Counted from the first letter of the stretch, positions 46,253-58,589 are shown. The stretch: DNA of 64,000 nt from Magnolia sinica (GCF_029962835.1 NC_080573.1:36635001-36699000); one strand, 5' to 3'. Notes: a model not told the origin generated them from the letters alone. Program-made: numbers and translations.

Positions 46253-47362
46253 GTTGGTGGGCCACGTCCACGTGGGACCCACCACAATGCATGTGTTTAT
46301 CCATGTCGTCCAGCGTCTAGCGATGCTGGACGAGCATGGCTAGCATGGAGTGTGTATACTGACAGGGGTGTGTACTTGCTAGCTTACAAAAAAAGGGGCC
46401 TTTTGGAGTGGGCTGTCCATGCAGGTCCCACCTTGATGTATGTATACAATCCAAGCCGTCCATCCTCCTCCTTAGATCATTTTAGCCGTTGAGCCAAACT
46501 TTGAGACCAATCCGATAAATCAAGCAGGCCATACCATAGGAAATAGAGGTTTCACCATTGAAACCCACTTTGATCCTTCTATTCGCCAAAAACATGTTGC
46601 ATATTGGTCTCATTTCGTCGATCATGGGCCGTATAATCCAATGGTTGGGTCGGATTGGACTGATGTGGGCCCTACCATGGAAAATCTAGAGAAAAACTAT
46701 TTTCTTTAAAAAAACAAGAGAAAAAGGAGGAAGCAGCGCTGACGCTGCTGTTGCAGCTGCCTGCAGCCGCTGACGGATAGCGAGTGGGCTGGGCCTCATG
46801 GCCTTAGCTGTGGGCCCCACTGTGATGCGTTTCAAAAATCAACGTCGTGCATTGGGTGGGCCCTTAGGGCAGTGGCCCCCCTGCCAAAAATCAGCTGTAT
46901 ACGGAACTCAGGTGGGCCACGCCATTTAAAATCATGTGAAGACATGCCTAAACATATAAAAACACTTGGTGGGGCCTACCTGAAATTTGGATGCGGTTGA
47001 AACTTGGTCTGAACCCTCAGCTAAGTGGGACACACATAATGGGTGGGCTGGATTTGTGAACCACATCAGGGTGGACCCCCTGTCCACGTGGCCCTATCAA
47101 CAGGTTGGCTGGTAAAAAAAATAAATCAGTGTGGGCCCTACCTTGGTCCACGTGACCTTATGAACTGTTGGATGGCAGATAAACATCACCGTTGGCCCCC
47201 TGGCCCACGTGACTATATGAATAGTTTGGATGGCATGAACATCACAGTGGGCCCTACCTTGGTCCACGTGACCTTATGAATAGATTGGATTGCAAATAAA
47301 TATTACAGTGGGCCCAAGGTCCAAGTGACCTTATGAACAGTTTGGATGGTGCATAAACATTA

Positions 47363-47540
47363 TGTTAGGCCCTAGGGTGGGTGGAAAATAAACATTATGT
47401 TGGGCCCCAGGCTGGGTGAAAAATAAACATTACGTTGGGCCCTAGGGTGGGTGGAAAAGAAACATTATGTTGGGCCCTAGGCTGGGTGAAAAATAAACAT
47501 TATGTTGGGCCCTAGGTTGGGTGGAAAATAAACATTATGG
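47363..47540. repeat. 35-bp minisatellite, five units
   Basis: Five consecutive ~35-bp units of the form TGTTGGGCCCTAGGGTGGGT plus GGAAAATAAACATTA, with few mismatches. Longer ~60-bp relatives (CACGTGACCTTATGAACAG...TAAACATTACAGTGGGCCC) precede it from 47090. Confidence 0.88.
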
Positions 47541-48351
47541 TGAGTCCTACTTAGAACCCACTTGTGTATGTATTATAATCCACACCCTCCATTAGTGTAG
47601 GCTCCGTCATGCTGCATGTGTTTCATCCAAACTGTCCAACCATTTTGGAGAAATTTAAGGCCCATATTATGAGGCCCATTGTGATGTATGCAAGGCCCAT
47701 GTGACTAGGCCCATGTTGATGCATTTGTGGCTCGTCATTGAGGCCCACCTTGATATATAAATATATATATACGAGACCCATGTATGAGGCCCATTTGATG
47801 TACTGGAGGCCCATGGGTCAAGGCCCTATAGGACTTACATAAGGCCCATTGGAGTATGATTCCACCATGGTATATGTGTTGATTTTATAGTGGGCTACAC
47901 CTTGGGAGCAATGATGGTTTGATGTCCACATTGTAAGGATGATGTTGGTTAAATGTCTGCATTGTCACTCTCTCCCTAGGGCCCATTAATAGGCCCATAC
48001 CTGTAGCATGTAGTCCGTCTAGGCCTATATTCGTTTTGATCAGAACCCATCACCACATAACATGCTTAGTATAGATTCATGATTCATGATCATACGCATC
48101 ATATGTATGCCTGATGTAAGGATTGATTGATCATTGCACATGCCTTCGGGTAGATGGTTTATGGACTCCCTGATAGGCGGAGTTGCCCTACATGAGCGCG
48201 CGGTACACGCAGGATTGTTGCATGTCTGATGGTATGATTCATGCACTTATATTCGTGTGATTGTGCTCATTGTATGCCCTAGTGACATCAGGGCCATAGC
48301 CTCTACAGACACATCGTGAGTGGCTGGATTGGATACTGAAAATGTTTGGTT

Positions 48352-48774
48352 CTAGCATACGGGCTCCATAGATGTCCCTGGGTGAAAATTCCTAAACCCG
48401 ATGGTACCAGAGGGTGACTCCAACGTCGAGACCGAGTGGATATATGAGTGCACAAGGGCCGAATACCAGGAAGCCGCGTCTCCCACTATGTCATGGTCAA
48501 TTGGAAAGGGGTGTGGCCTTACTCGCCCGAGGGTAGGGGGCAATACTAGGCTAAGTTTGACCAGCTCGTGAATGGGTCCATTATCGACGTGTCGAATAGG
48601 TATTGACAGACTATTGGCTAGGCGGATAGTGAGGGGCCTTACGCTCACTTGGACTGTATGGCTAGGAGAGCGACAGTGCCATTTAGAGTGTATTGAACCC
48701 CAGTGATTACACAGAATGAGAACTATACTGATATATGATGAGGATTGGCATGCTTGAGTTGCATCTCGCATCAT
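48352..48774 (-). other. Short reading frame shared by the giant LTRs (copy C)
   Basis: A 140-codon antisense frame containing LTIRLANSLSIPIRHVDNGP, DHDIVGDAASWYSAL and SYIHSVSTL. It then diverges from copies A and B, which continue GRLLATEV. Confidence 0.3.
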
Positions 48775-49322
48775 ATAGCCGTGTTATGGCCGATAGCATT
48801 CATATCTTGCACTGCATAGCCTTAGTACAGCTGATTGCATTCATGTACCCCTCACCATGATTCCACATTACTCTGACCTTGCATTCTAAGCACGCTTATA
48901 TTGCGCGCACACTTACACCACCCTCTAAGCTTTCTATAAGCTTATGCACGATTGATACATGCAGGTGACGCCAGGACGCAGTCGCAGCCATAGTCTCGCC
49001 GTAGTTGGAACGTGCAGCCGAGCTTCTGCAGTTTTGTTACTTTCGTTATATTGTATTTTCCTTTCATACTCACTGTATTCAAAAGTTTTTGATCATAGTG
49101 AATTTTGTAATGGTGTTCTTATGGTTATTGTTCGTGGGTTATGCTTATGGTTATGCTCATTACAATTAAACTGATGATTTGAAATCCTCCTTGTAGCATC
49201 CCAGGATCGGAACCTGGTGCATGGGTGCCGGAGGCTGAGAATGGGTTACTATGGAGGCTATCAGCGCCAGATTCGGCGATCGGAAATTTTGTGAGCCCGA
49301 TTTCCGAGTTTGGGGCATAACA

Positions 49323-50600
49323 ACATAAATACAAAGAACGCTGATGGAGGAATGTAGAAGCCTTCGAGAAGCCTTGGCCACTCTTGTGCATAATGTAGCT
49401 CAGATTGTAGCTCGTCCGATGATGGTTGCTATGAACGAGCACAAGCAACAACCTGAAGGCTCGCAACTACCAAGAGCGGGATCGCATGGATCCGCTCTTA
49501 TGACAAGGGCAATAATTCGGAGGAAGTACAACAAGTGGTTACAGATGTCATCAGGACCGGAAAAGAACGCGATAATAATGAGAGATTCCGCTACAGAACA
49601 CCATACCCAAGGGAAGTAGAAGACATACCACTTCTGGCCAATTTTAAACATCCAGATTTTTAGAAATTCAATAGGGATGGATCCCCAGAAGAACATCTCA
49701 TGCACTTCATCACGACGGTGGGTAACTTCTCCACCATCTCATAATATTATTTGTGATTATTTGGTTCTTCTTTGAGAGGAAAAATATTTCGGTGGTATTC
49801 TAATCTGGCACTAGAATCAATATGAACTTGAGAGTAGATGCAAGACGTGTTCATATCAAATTTCTTCTCGTCAGATCGTGATGTCAGTATTACTGAATTG
49901 GCTTTTATGAGACAGAGAAAATGAATCCGTGGATAAATTCATTAATAGATAGAAGACTTCGGGGGCTTCATGCAGACAATTACCTGAAGAAAAAGAAAAT
50001 GTAAAGATGTGCCTAAATTCCATGGAAATGAGAATTGTGTTTGGACTCACAAGCGCCAACATAGGGACCTTTCGAGACCTTGTTACAAAGGCGCATGCAT
50101 TGGAGTTAATGGCTAGGAAAATGTCAACATTTCAAAACAGAATAGAAAGAAGAGGACCAAATAGATCAGTGATAAACATTGTTGATCGGGAAAAGAAAAG
50201 AGACACATTTCACAATAGACGAGAAATAAAAAGAAGAGAAGATTCAGACCGTTATAAGGGTCGTGCGAATAATAAATGACCTCAATTATATGATTTTCAT
50301 AAAGGATATGTTTTCGAAAAGGAAGGTGTTTTTTTGATGATGGAGCAATTATTAGCCGCTGGAACCATCAAGTTACCTCAGCCCAAATACCCAAAGAAAG
50401 CTAAAATGACAAAGGAAAAAAATTATTGCCATTATCACCATTTCCTTGGATATCCTATAGAAGATTGCTTCACACTAAAAGATATATTACAGAAAATGAC
50501 AAAGCAAGGTAAGATAGTAATAAAAACGGATGAAAAGCAAGACAGAAAAGTAATTATAAATGTGACGTCTACAAAAGATTCGTCAAAGATATGAAAAGAT
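49323..50600 (+). pseudogene. gag: Tat-like Ty3 gag core (degenerate), module 1
   Basis: Reads on from 45159 after copy C. It includes HPDF-KFNRDGSPEEHLMHF (gag start), a RYSN-type core, KMCLNSMEMRIVFGLTSANI followed by FRDLVTKAHALELM, then MMEQLLAAGTIKLPQPKYP and NYCHYHHFLGYPIEDCFTLK. The last is the YCxYHxxxxHPxExCFxLKD signature of Tat/Ogre-type gag proteins. Several stops and frame changes. Confidence 0.75.
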
Positions 50601-50615
50601 AAAGGGAAAACTACT

Positions 50616-51390
50616 GTGACAAGAGAGTTACCATTCATGATACTTCCTGCAGCAGGTTTCATAAAGAATATTCATTATAATTCACAGCTTCCTGAGTCAT
50701 CCAGTAGAAAAATCAGCCCAAACGACCTAACATCTATCTGCCAACGAGAAGATGAACCGGTTAAAAAATTGATCGGTCAATGGAGAATCCTGGGGGCATC
50801 ATACCCACAACTTGCGGAAGACGAATAAGTCAAGGTATGTATAAAATGTATAAGACCAGAGATTGCATTGGGTCTTATTGGTCCGAATATGCATATCTTT
50901 CAAGATCTGATCGTGAAGGCTTGCAATCTAGAAAGGATCAATGTGAAAGTGTTCAATTCTCATATGAGCCGGCTGTCTCAAAATCTTAAAAGAACTTTAA
51001 CCAATAATGTTGAAGAAGAAAGAAAAATGAAGAATTACCGATGAAAAAAAAAACTATGGTAAAGGAAACATGAGCGATTCCACAGTTACGAAAGTAAAGA
51101 AAAGATTCGAATGATTTAAAAACTGCGTAAAGTATATATTTGAAGAAGACGATATACTTCTTATGATGAACCAATTATTGGCCACAAAGAAGATCAAACT
51201 GCCATGGCCAAAGTATCTAAGGGAAATGAAGAAAATAAGAGAAAATGACTACTAATATTATCATCATTTTCTCGGACATCGAACTGAGAATTGATTCGTC
51301 TTAAAGAATATTTTACAAAAAATGATCAACAGTGGTGATATTGTCATAAGAAAAACATATGATGTAAGAGAGAAGGTAATGGCGTACAAT
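50616..51390 (+). pseudogene. gag: Tat-like Ty3 gag core, module 2 (tandem duplicate)
   Basis: A second copy of the same block. EPVKKLIGQWRILGASYPQL leads into VKVCIKCIRPEIALGLIGPN and FQDLIVKACNLERI, then MNQLLATKKIKLPWPKYLRE and a decayed YYHHFLGHRTEN-FVLKNI. Order and spacing follow module 1, so a gag segment was duplicated in tandem, or two copies lie side by side. Confidence 0.65.
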
Positions 51391-51399
51391 CTCGATTGA

Positions 51400-52000
51400 A
51401 GCTGGTTATTTGAAAGAAAAACAGTATTCTAATATGGACACGACTTTTCATATCTTTGTAATTGGGTTGTGAAGCTGCAAGACAAGTATATTCACAGAAT
51501 TGGAGGCAAATTCAATCCTAATGGAATGATCTGTACATAATAACAAGGTATTGGTATACCTGCTAATACTTGCTTCATCAAAATATATTGTCTTTGAAGA
51601 TCGTTGCAATTTTGATTACGAAGATTATCAGTATAATACCTCTTAATTAAAAGGGGCCAAGACAAGTAGAATGGTGAAAAGTCTTCAAAGGACAATGTCA
51701 TCTATTCTTCTCCATATATGAATGAATAAAAGGCAAACTCTCAAGCATATCATATCAAAGTTATTCGCCAATTATTGAAGCGCCTATGATTATCATCAGA
51801 TTGATATAATTTGCCAAATACCGCCGGCTATCGCCAAATAAAAAATATCGCCAATCATTATCATCAAGCTGATATTATCGCCATTGCTGATTATTATCAT
51901 TACAAAACCCATTATCATTAAGTTGATATCATCACCAAGCTGATACACTACTTTAACTATAAATATTATCAGAAATATTATTAGCAATGACGATTTATCA
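51400..52000. repeat. AT-rich retroelement spacer with short repeats
   Basis: No gene. At 51780-51985 the words TTATCATCAAGCTGATAT and TATCGCCAA recur several times with inverted variants, giving a decayed short tandem array. Confidence 0.45.
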
Positions 52001-52004
52001 TTTA

Positions 52005-52800
52005 CGGCAGCGGAGTGCGCCTAAACGGCCAACTACGCATAAGACCTATCATGATCAGCGATGTATCAAATATTATGCAGGCAGCGGTGAAAATCTAGTG
52101 GTCCTAAAAAGCCCATAAAAGCCATCACATCTTTAGACCCATGCGGGTAGCGGAGTGCGCATATACAGCCAACCACGTGTAAGACAAATGCCATATGTAC
52201 AGCTTCTGACAGCGCCATGGGGGATGTGAGAGAAAATGCCCTCCCGTAAATGAGTTTGACCTGACAAACGAAGAAAAAGTGGGTTGTAGTATGCGCTCTT
52301 TGGTTATTTCATAGATAGGCCAACCATGCATAAGACCGCCCAGATTTCTGACTTAATTTCAGTAAATGCTCATGAGGATGGGCCTCTAAAATGAGCTACC
52401 CCCTTATCGATGGATTGGTGGCATTTGATTTGGTACCCCTAAGGTAGCCTTGCGAGCCCCGTGAACTCTAGAGAGTTACTGCGGCTAATCCTATACGTAA
52501 AACTACTGAGTTCACAACCCTGGTAGTTTCACTGGGCCCCTCTGATGGATCGCGATTTGTGAACTCCCTGACTGTAGTGGTGCAGCTAACTCATAAGAGT
52601 TAAAGAGACCATTCATGTAAGACCCCTAACTCCAACTACTCAAGAGTTTAAAAAACTATACTTGCTCTAACTACTTAAGAGATTAAACTGTGAATAGTCA
52701 AATCAAGTCAAGTCAAGTCAAGTTGGTCGAGTCTAGTCATTGTATGTTTTGTCAAAGTTACATTCGCTCTAACTACTTAAGAGCTTAAACTGTGTATACA
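52005..52800. repeat. Non-coding repeats of a decayed retroelement
   Basis: GGAGTGCGCCTAAACGGCC (about 52012) recurs as GGAGTGCGCATATACAGCC (about 52151), with a third partial copy near 52315, spacing ~140-160 bp. CTCTAACTACTTAAGAG recurs at about 52664 and 52767. A short (TCAAG)n run is at about 52700-52722. Confidence 0.55.
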
Positions 52801-53448
52801 ACGCGCCTTTAAAACTAATTGAATTATGAATAAGTCTTAAGTTAAACAAGATGATTGAATGCAATTGTCTAATATAATGAAATGGATCATGAAGAATCCC
52901 AAACACTGATTAAACATTACGCAGAAGCACATCGCTATAAATTTCCGCAAAAAAGATATTCAGAAGTATAAGATATCATAGTTTCTCTTGAAAAACTCAA
53001 AATAGATATGCACTGCTATTACACTTGTTTAAACCAAATTCAAATTACAGCAATAACAAATTTGTTCAAAATGCTTGCTATTCTCTACTCAAAAGTGAAT
53101 CCTTCGAGATCAACTATATAAACTATGAGTCTTCGATTATGATTTGCTTATTCTTCCGAAGAGAGTGACGTTATCTTCCCGTTTCTTGCTTTCCTGACGA
53201 TGAAGGAAAATCATCTCGTAAAATCTACAGAGGTGGAGGAGGATGAAAATGCGAAGAATTATTATTCTCTTCTGGATGATCTGAAGATTCAGATGTATTT
53301 TTTGGATACTTCAAAGGAGTACCAAACGCTATCCATCCTTCAAAGGTATTGACAGGTTTCACTTCACAAATATTATCTTCTGAAGAAATTTTATACAAAG
53401 TTGACCGGAAAAGGAGGCATAATCTATTTCTTCAAAATAACTTATGCC
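52801..53448. other. Gene-free or pseudogene tail
   Basis: On the minus strand a Pro-rich, low-complexity continuation of the PMD pseudogene (TSESSDHPEENNNSSHFHPP) is readable to about 53220. Below that I see nothing. Confidence 0.35.
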
Positions 53449-54375
53449 TTAGTCTTTCTGATAATTTCTTATGCGCGACGGAGGAATCCATATGACATTA
53501 TCTACTGGGTAGTAATTGCGCACTAAATTATATTGATGAGCCCACCAACGCATCCAGCAATAAGAAACATGAACTAGATAATTATGGCAAGGAATTATGA
53601 AGAGTGATTCAGTATGTATGTTCAAAAGTTGCTTCCATATCAGGGCCCAGTTATATGGTCCAATGTCGTAACTCCCCATTGGCCTTGTAATAATATCGCA
53701 AGTCTTTGGCATTGTCTGATCGAAACTAAATTGATGAGAAAACCTAGTCGGATAATATGGTTCGCGCCAAAATTTGCTACCTTCCCTCAATGAAAGAGTA
53801 CTGGACTTGATATAAATAAGAAATGAATGTTCGTTGGAAGAGAGAATCATCATCGACAACTTCTATATCTTCTTGAAAGCTAGTGAATAGAAATTGAAAG
53901 AAGTTGATAGGATCACTATTCTCTATTTTCCTGGTGACCCAGCCATTTGATTTTTCAATCATTTTCCTCGGTTGATAATGCTAGAGAGGAAGCCGATGAG
54001 GATTTGAATAAGCTCTTTCCGAATCAGCAAAGGTACAAAGAAAATACATTCCTAACCAGCTTATGAAGAAATGCCAAGGAGCACAAACTGGAAAAGACTC
54101 AAAGGTAGAACTTTCAAAACCAGAAATGATATCTCCGAAAGCACTATATCATAAGCAAAGGACTGGAGGAGCTAATGAATACTTCTGACCTTCCGCCATC
54201 GCGCCTGCAACCACAAAGAGAGATGGCCTGGTAATTTCTACTTGTTTCGAATTGGAAAATATCACCAAGCTTAGCCAATAAGCTAAGAAAGAAGTCAATT
54301 CACAAGAAGAACTATATTTGACGGTGTTCTTAATATTCTCGCGAATAATCTTGAGGTCTCGATGATTCTTGCCCG
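53449..54375 (-). pseudogene. Plant mobile domain (PMD, aminotransferase-like) protein, degenerate
   Basis: Readable on the minus strand: ENIKNTVKYSSSCELTSFLA followed by YWLS, FVVAGAMAEGQKYSLAPPVL, WHFFISWLGMYF, then after a frame change FWREPYYPTRFSHQFSFDQT and WALIWKQLL. This order (FLAYWLSxxVF, LAPxVLxxLY, GMYF, FxREPYxPxRFxxQFxFDQ) is the plant mobile domain, known from MAIN/MAIL proteins and, in many copies, from plant Ty3 elements and MULEs. Two stops and one frameshift near 53780 kill it. It lies just inside a PBS and LTR end in the same orientation, so it is probably element cargo. Confidence 0.7.
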
Positions 54376-54593
54376 CAAAGCTGTCAAAATAATGATACGG
54401 TTATATACAAGATAACATGAATGAATATAAGATGAAGATTCCGAAAGAGAAAGTAGAAAGAGGAAAATATACCATTGTAGGTTTTGAGAGAAATGAGCTA
54501 ATCAATCAAGGGAAATAATTTTATTAGGCTGTGGGAAATTATTCATTTCCTTAAAGAGTTCGAGAGCAATTTTTGAAACCTCGGATCTATTAT

Positions 54594-54611
54594 CCCTAGC
54601 AGAGTCGCCAT
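54594..54611 (-). other. Probable PBS of a minus-strand Ty3 element
   Basis: On the minus strand TGGCGACTCTGCTAGGGA follows a possible LTR end (...CTTATCA). This is a common plant Ty3 PBS form; I do not assign the tRNA. A 19-bp match occurs at about 44272-44290 on the plus strand. Confidence 0.5.
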
Positions 54612-54618
54612 TTTATTT

Positions 54619-55136
54619 TGATAAGAAATGAAAAGTATTTGATTTTGGGATTATCTTACTAAATAATAACAAATAAAGAATGAAGAGAACAATCATCACA
54701 TTGTTATTTATTCTGTATTCATTTACATCCTTCTTATCCTTTGATTCTAAGATAAAGTACTTATAATTAGAGAAGGCAAGTATTGAATAAGCTTAATGTC
54801 GATTTTGGCAGCATTTCGGCTCATATTATTCATGTCTTCATAAGAGAAGAGTTATGCCGATCTTCGTTCATACATATTGCTCTAAATGATGTAAAAGAAT
54901 GTTGAAATCCTTCAGAAGACAACTGCACACGTTCTGAAATAATCACTACCCTTTACGCTATCCGCGCAACTCATTGCAGAGTTGCACGAGCCGAGGAGTT
55001 GCGCGGGCCTGCGCAACTCATCACAGTTGCGCGGTTCTCCTTCCTTGTTTCTCTCTAATACCTGTCAGAGGTATCGAAATCTTCTCTTCAAAAACTTAGC
55101 CTAATGTAATAAGAGAAGAGTTGGGATTTTTGAGAT
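54619..55136 (-). mobile_element. Probable 5' LTR end of a minus-strand Ty3 element
   Basis: It ends (minus strand) ...TTTCTTATCA beside the PBS. Near its far end it has clustered inverted words GCGCAACTC / GAGTTGCGCGG (54952-55035), as in the U3 of other elements here. No second LTR, TATA box or target duplication was found; the right boundary is approximate. Confidence 0.4.
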
Positions 55137-55145
55137 TTTTTAAAT

Positions 55146-55693
55146 GGGAAATGGTTTTATGCGGTCGACCTCATGGGAACTTCCCATGAGGTTGAGCTAT
55201 GTGAGCCCCACTCTGATGTGTGTCGAACATCTACCTCATCAATCGTATGCACCATTCCATGGTGGGCCTCAAGCTTAAAAATCAAGTCAATCTATGACTT
55301 TTGTGGGCCACACCACATACAAAAGTTGAGAGGGGTTACCCTCCCATTAAAATATTCATAATCATTTGTTGGGCGCATTGAGATGTGGTTCACAAATCCA
55401 GCCATCCATTATGTGTGTCCCACTTGAATAGGGGTCAGGCCAAGTTTCAGACGCATCCAAATTTCAGGTGGGCCCCACCAAGTGATTTTATGTATTTTAG
55501 GCATATCTTCACATGATTTTAGATGGTATGGCCTACCTGATTTCCATATACAGTTGATTTTTGGGATATCCCATAATTTAATGGGGACCCATCAAAAGCA
55601 CAGTGTTGATGTTCAACACACATCATGGTAGGGCCGATACAGCTGGACCTCACGGGAAGTTCCCATGAGGTCGACCCCATAGAACCATCTCCC
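55146..55693. mobile_element. Non-autonomous TIR element (MULE- or hAT-like MITE)
   Basis: The ends are inverted copies over about 85 bp: GGGAAATGGTTTTATGCGG on the left against GGGAGATGGTTCTATGGGG read inward from the right. Each end contains a subterminal hairpin CCTCATGGGAA/TTCCCATGAGG (55169-55191 and 55648-55670). Possible 9-bp target duplication TTTTTAAAT / TTTTAAAAT with one mismatch. No transposase frame. The interior shares ~250 bp with the giant LTRs. Confidence 0.7.
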
Positions 55694-56451
55694 TTTTAAA
55701 ATATCCTCAAGCTTAAAAATCCTTATAGAGAAAGTAGGAGAGAGAAAGGAAAGTGAAGAAGAGGAAACGTGTAAAGGAGGGGGATCCTCTTAACATTTGT
55801 GAAGTGGCTGACTGTATGGTGGGGCCCACCACAGGCTCATGACACCAAATTCATTATGCTCTTTGTGATTGGCACACCATATCTCATCATATGGCATGGA
55901 AGACACCATCATTGATCTTGCAATTCCATCAATGTTTCAGTCAATCCTAGGTGTCCAAGAAGATGCACACAACACCCAAAGCATATAGGATGATTTTTGC
56001 ACTGAATGATCGATGATCAATGGCCCATCTTAAACTATTGAATGGGTGATATAAACATTGATGAAAACCATCATCACCACAAAAACCTACACCATCCATA
56101 TGATCTAACAAAATGAAATATTTAAGCAATAAGAGATATGCATAATATGCATAACTTACTTAGATCAACCCTTTTAGATCATGTACAATCAACCAAATTC
56201 AAAATTGGATCAATGTTGAATATGGGCAAATATGTCAACTTATCGGGTCTGATCTCCTAATATATGAATATGATGGAAATGAAACTTATTGCAGCTAGGA
56301 ATCTGGTTGAGTTGAAACACCAATGAGCGATTATGGATTCACTGGAAAAATAAAATTGATGATGATTTTATATGAAATTGCTCTGGTACCAATCTCATGA
56401 GTTTCAACGGAGTATGATGGGATATTTTTTACAATTTCCCATTGTAACGCC
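55694..56451. other. Gene-free stretch
   Basis: AT-rich intergenic sequence with a GTGGGGCCCACCACA word near 55820. No supported gene. Confidence 0.4.
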
Positions 56452-57800
56452 TCCAACTTGGCCAATGGGCTCCCTAAATTTCCAAACTCCAAATCTGTCT
56501 CGTAACAACGGAAGTTTCATTTTATTTTATTTTTCCTCTCTTTTTGTTGCTTCTAAGATATTTAATTCAGGATATCAGTCTATTTTAATGTGAACAACCT
56601 CGACAACCCATATATACTAAAATCCAAAATACATTATTCATCCAAAATATTGCAGTCCAAAATTTTCAAAATAAACATGTAAATAAAAAGTAGAATGATC
56701 ATCAAATGCTCTAAGCTGGTTTAATGATACGTTCCTGAAAAAGGAAAGAGAACATAGCTTAAGCTCAACGCGCTCGGTAGGCATACCATATACAGAATCA
56801 GGGTACAAACAAGCAAACAACTGAGCATATTATCATAGGTGAGCATGTTATAGCAAGTAGAAAAATAGATTCAATATACGGTGTGGTCGATGGCAGTGCG
56901 TGGTTTCATGAGCTGTAGGGTCTATCACAAGGAATTTCTATCTAAGTTAGTCTCATACTTGATTTGGATAGCGAGTTTTAATATGATAAACTCCTAATCT
57001 CAAATTAGTCTCATACCTAATTGAAATCTTTGCCGTTATAAATGGGTACATGATGGTTTTGTTATGCACCCACCAATTTAAATCAGTGGTATATGAATGA
57101 ATGCATGGTATAATACTAACTTTATCTTCCCTTGTATGACATATCTCTGAACTGTGTATCACATCCTTACATGAATCTTAATCATTCCACACGAGTGTAA
57201 TACAACATCTTTAACATAAGTACGGGATGCATTTTCAAATAATCGAGTTTTAGGTGCATTAACTCCTCTTCATCTGACCATCGGCTCAACAATGGGAGAC
57301 TCAATTTGTTTTACGCAATTGGAATAAAATGTTCTCGACCCGATACACAATGGTAAGTAGGCTTCTCATACATCTTCCATTCTCGGTCCCGACAATGTAA
57401 GGGACTCTTACACCTAACGAGCGTGCTCGCCCCCCACCCGACCTATGACAAAAGAGTACCAAATTGGTACCAAGCTAAACGGGTTCCTTGGAGGATGGGT
57501 GTTTCCAATTATGGGATCTATGCCTGAGATGAGAATGGTGTGCCCTTCTCATCATTCTCAATCAATGCTATCCAAATTTGGCCATCCCAAGGCCTCATCA
57601 TAAACCATTTCACCTACCTTGCCATCACGTGACCACTATACAAACCCCTCCATCCATATACGTATTACCATTCTTATGCATGAATGCTCATATAGCCAAA
57701 TCATAAAATGATTCTAGCATACTTCCATTCACATGTAAAGGAAATGAAATGAAGTTCATGGGTCTAGTCCTACCTCACTAGCCCTTATTAAGGGGAGAAA
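56452..57800 (-). mobile_element. Diverged relative of the giant LTR (partial)
   Basis: The plus strand starts TGTAACGCCTCC, an LTR-type terminus. It then runs parallel to copy B: GGGTCTATCACAAGGAATTTCTATC and GATTTGGATAGCGAG at 56917-56975 correspond to GGGTCCACCACAAGGGACTTC at 18876 onward. A frame with TNLRLGVYHIKTRYPN at 56953-57162 is also shared. The right end and any target duplication were not found. Confidence 0.5.
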
Positions 57801-58589
57801 AAAATAAAATAAAATAAAATCCAAACCAAGGTCCATGTGTCCAAGCATGACACATTTTCAATCTTCTAGTGTCCAAATTCAAGTTTCATGAACCTATTTG
57901 GACTTTCAACAATGGTGGCTTATAAGACCAATGATTTGGCTTGGTTATTTGTCCCTTGGGTTTGCATCTTATCTTGCCTTCCCGTTTTTTCCACTAGTGG
58001 CTCGCTTAAGGCCCAAGCTCAATTTAGCGCCCACTCCATCAAGTGCCCAAGGCCTATGAATTTTGGTTCATGAAGCATGCCTCACTTTATCTAACTACTA
58101 TAGCATATTGTATCATCATCAACATTAACAACACACCAAACCTTCATCTAAGTGGTCCACGTGGTTGGTTTGGTCCCAAATTATAACTTTAGCTAGCATT
58201 CATAGCATCAAGGATTTGGGCTTTATTAAGTGTGGACCCATAGTCATCTAAAAACATAACTGACAGCCCCTTTAACCATCAAAAGAATAACATATTACAA
58301 TTATATTGCCAAATGAGCCAAATAAGAACATAAAATTGCACCACAAACACCACCACGAAGTCACATTTACACATAAGATAAACGATAAAAAAAAAAAAAA
58401 ACATATATTAAGATGGGCCCTAAATATTCGCAATACACAATAATATAGTCCACATATTTAAAGATATCAAGCCTCATTTTTGTTTGGAATGTGCCTTAGT
58501 TTGGATTTCACATGTGGCTCACTCATCATCCCACAATTTCAGTCCATTTGGTCCTGGAAACGACACTATTTTGGGCGTCAATGGGCCTT
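57801..58589. other. Gene-free stretch
   Basis: No supported gene. (AAAAT)n-like run near 57800-57822 and poly(A) near 58388-58401. Confidence 0.4.

Larger units (their letters stand above)
45160..49322 (+). mobile_element. Giant solo LTR (copy C, 4163 bp)
   Basis: It begins TGTAAGACCCG, ends TTGGGGCATAACA and is flanked by perfect ACATA (45155-45159 and 49323-49327). It is colinear with copies A and B but about 2 kb shorter, mostly because tandem arrays are contracted. It contains the segment CCACCCTCTAAGCTTTCTATAAGC at about 48918-48942, the unoccupied form of the site where the chromovirus entered copy A. Confidence 0.88.

Noticed and set aside
45894-46253. YIYIYI-type frame across the AT microsatellite
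   Set aside because: Pure translation of (TA)n.
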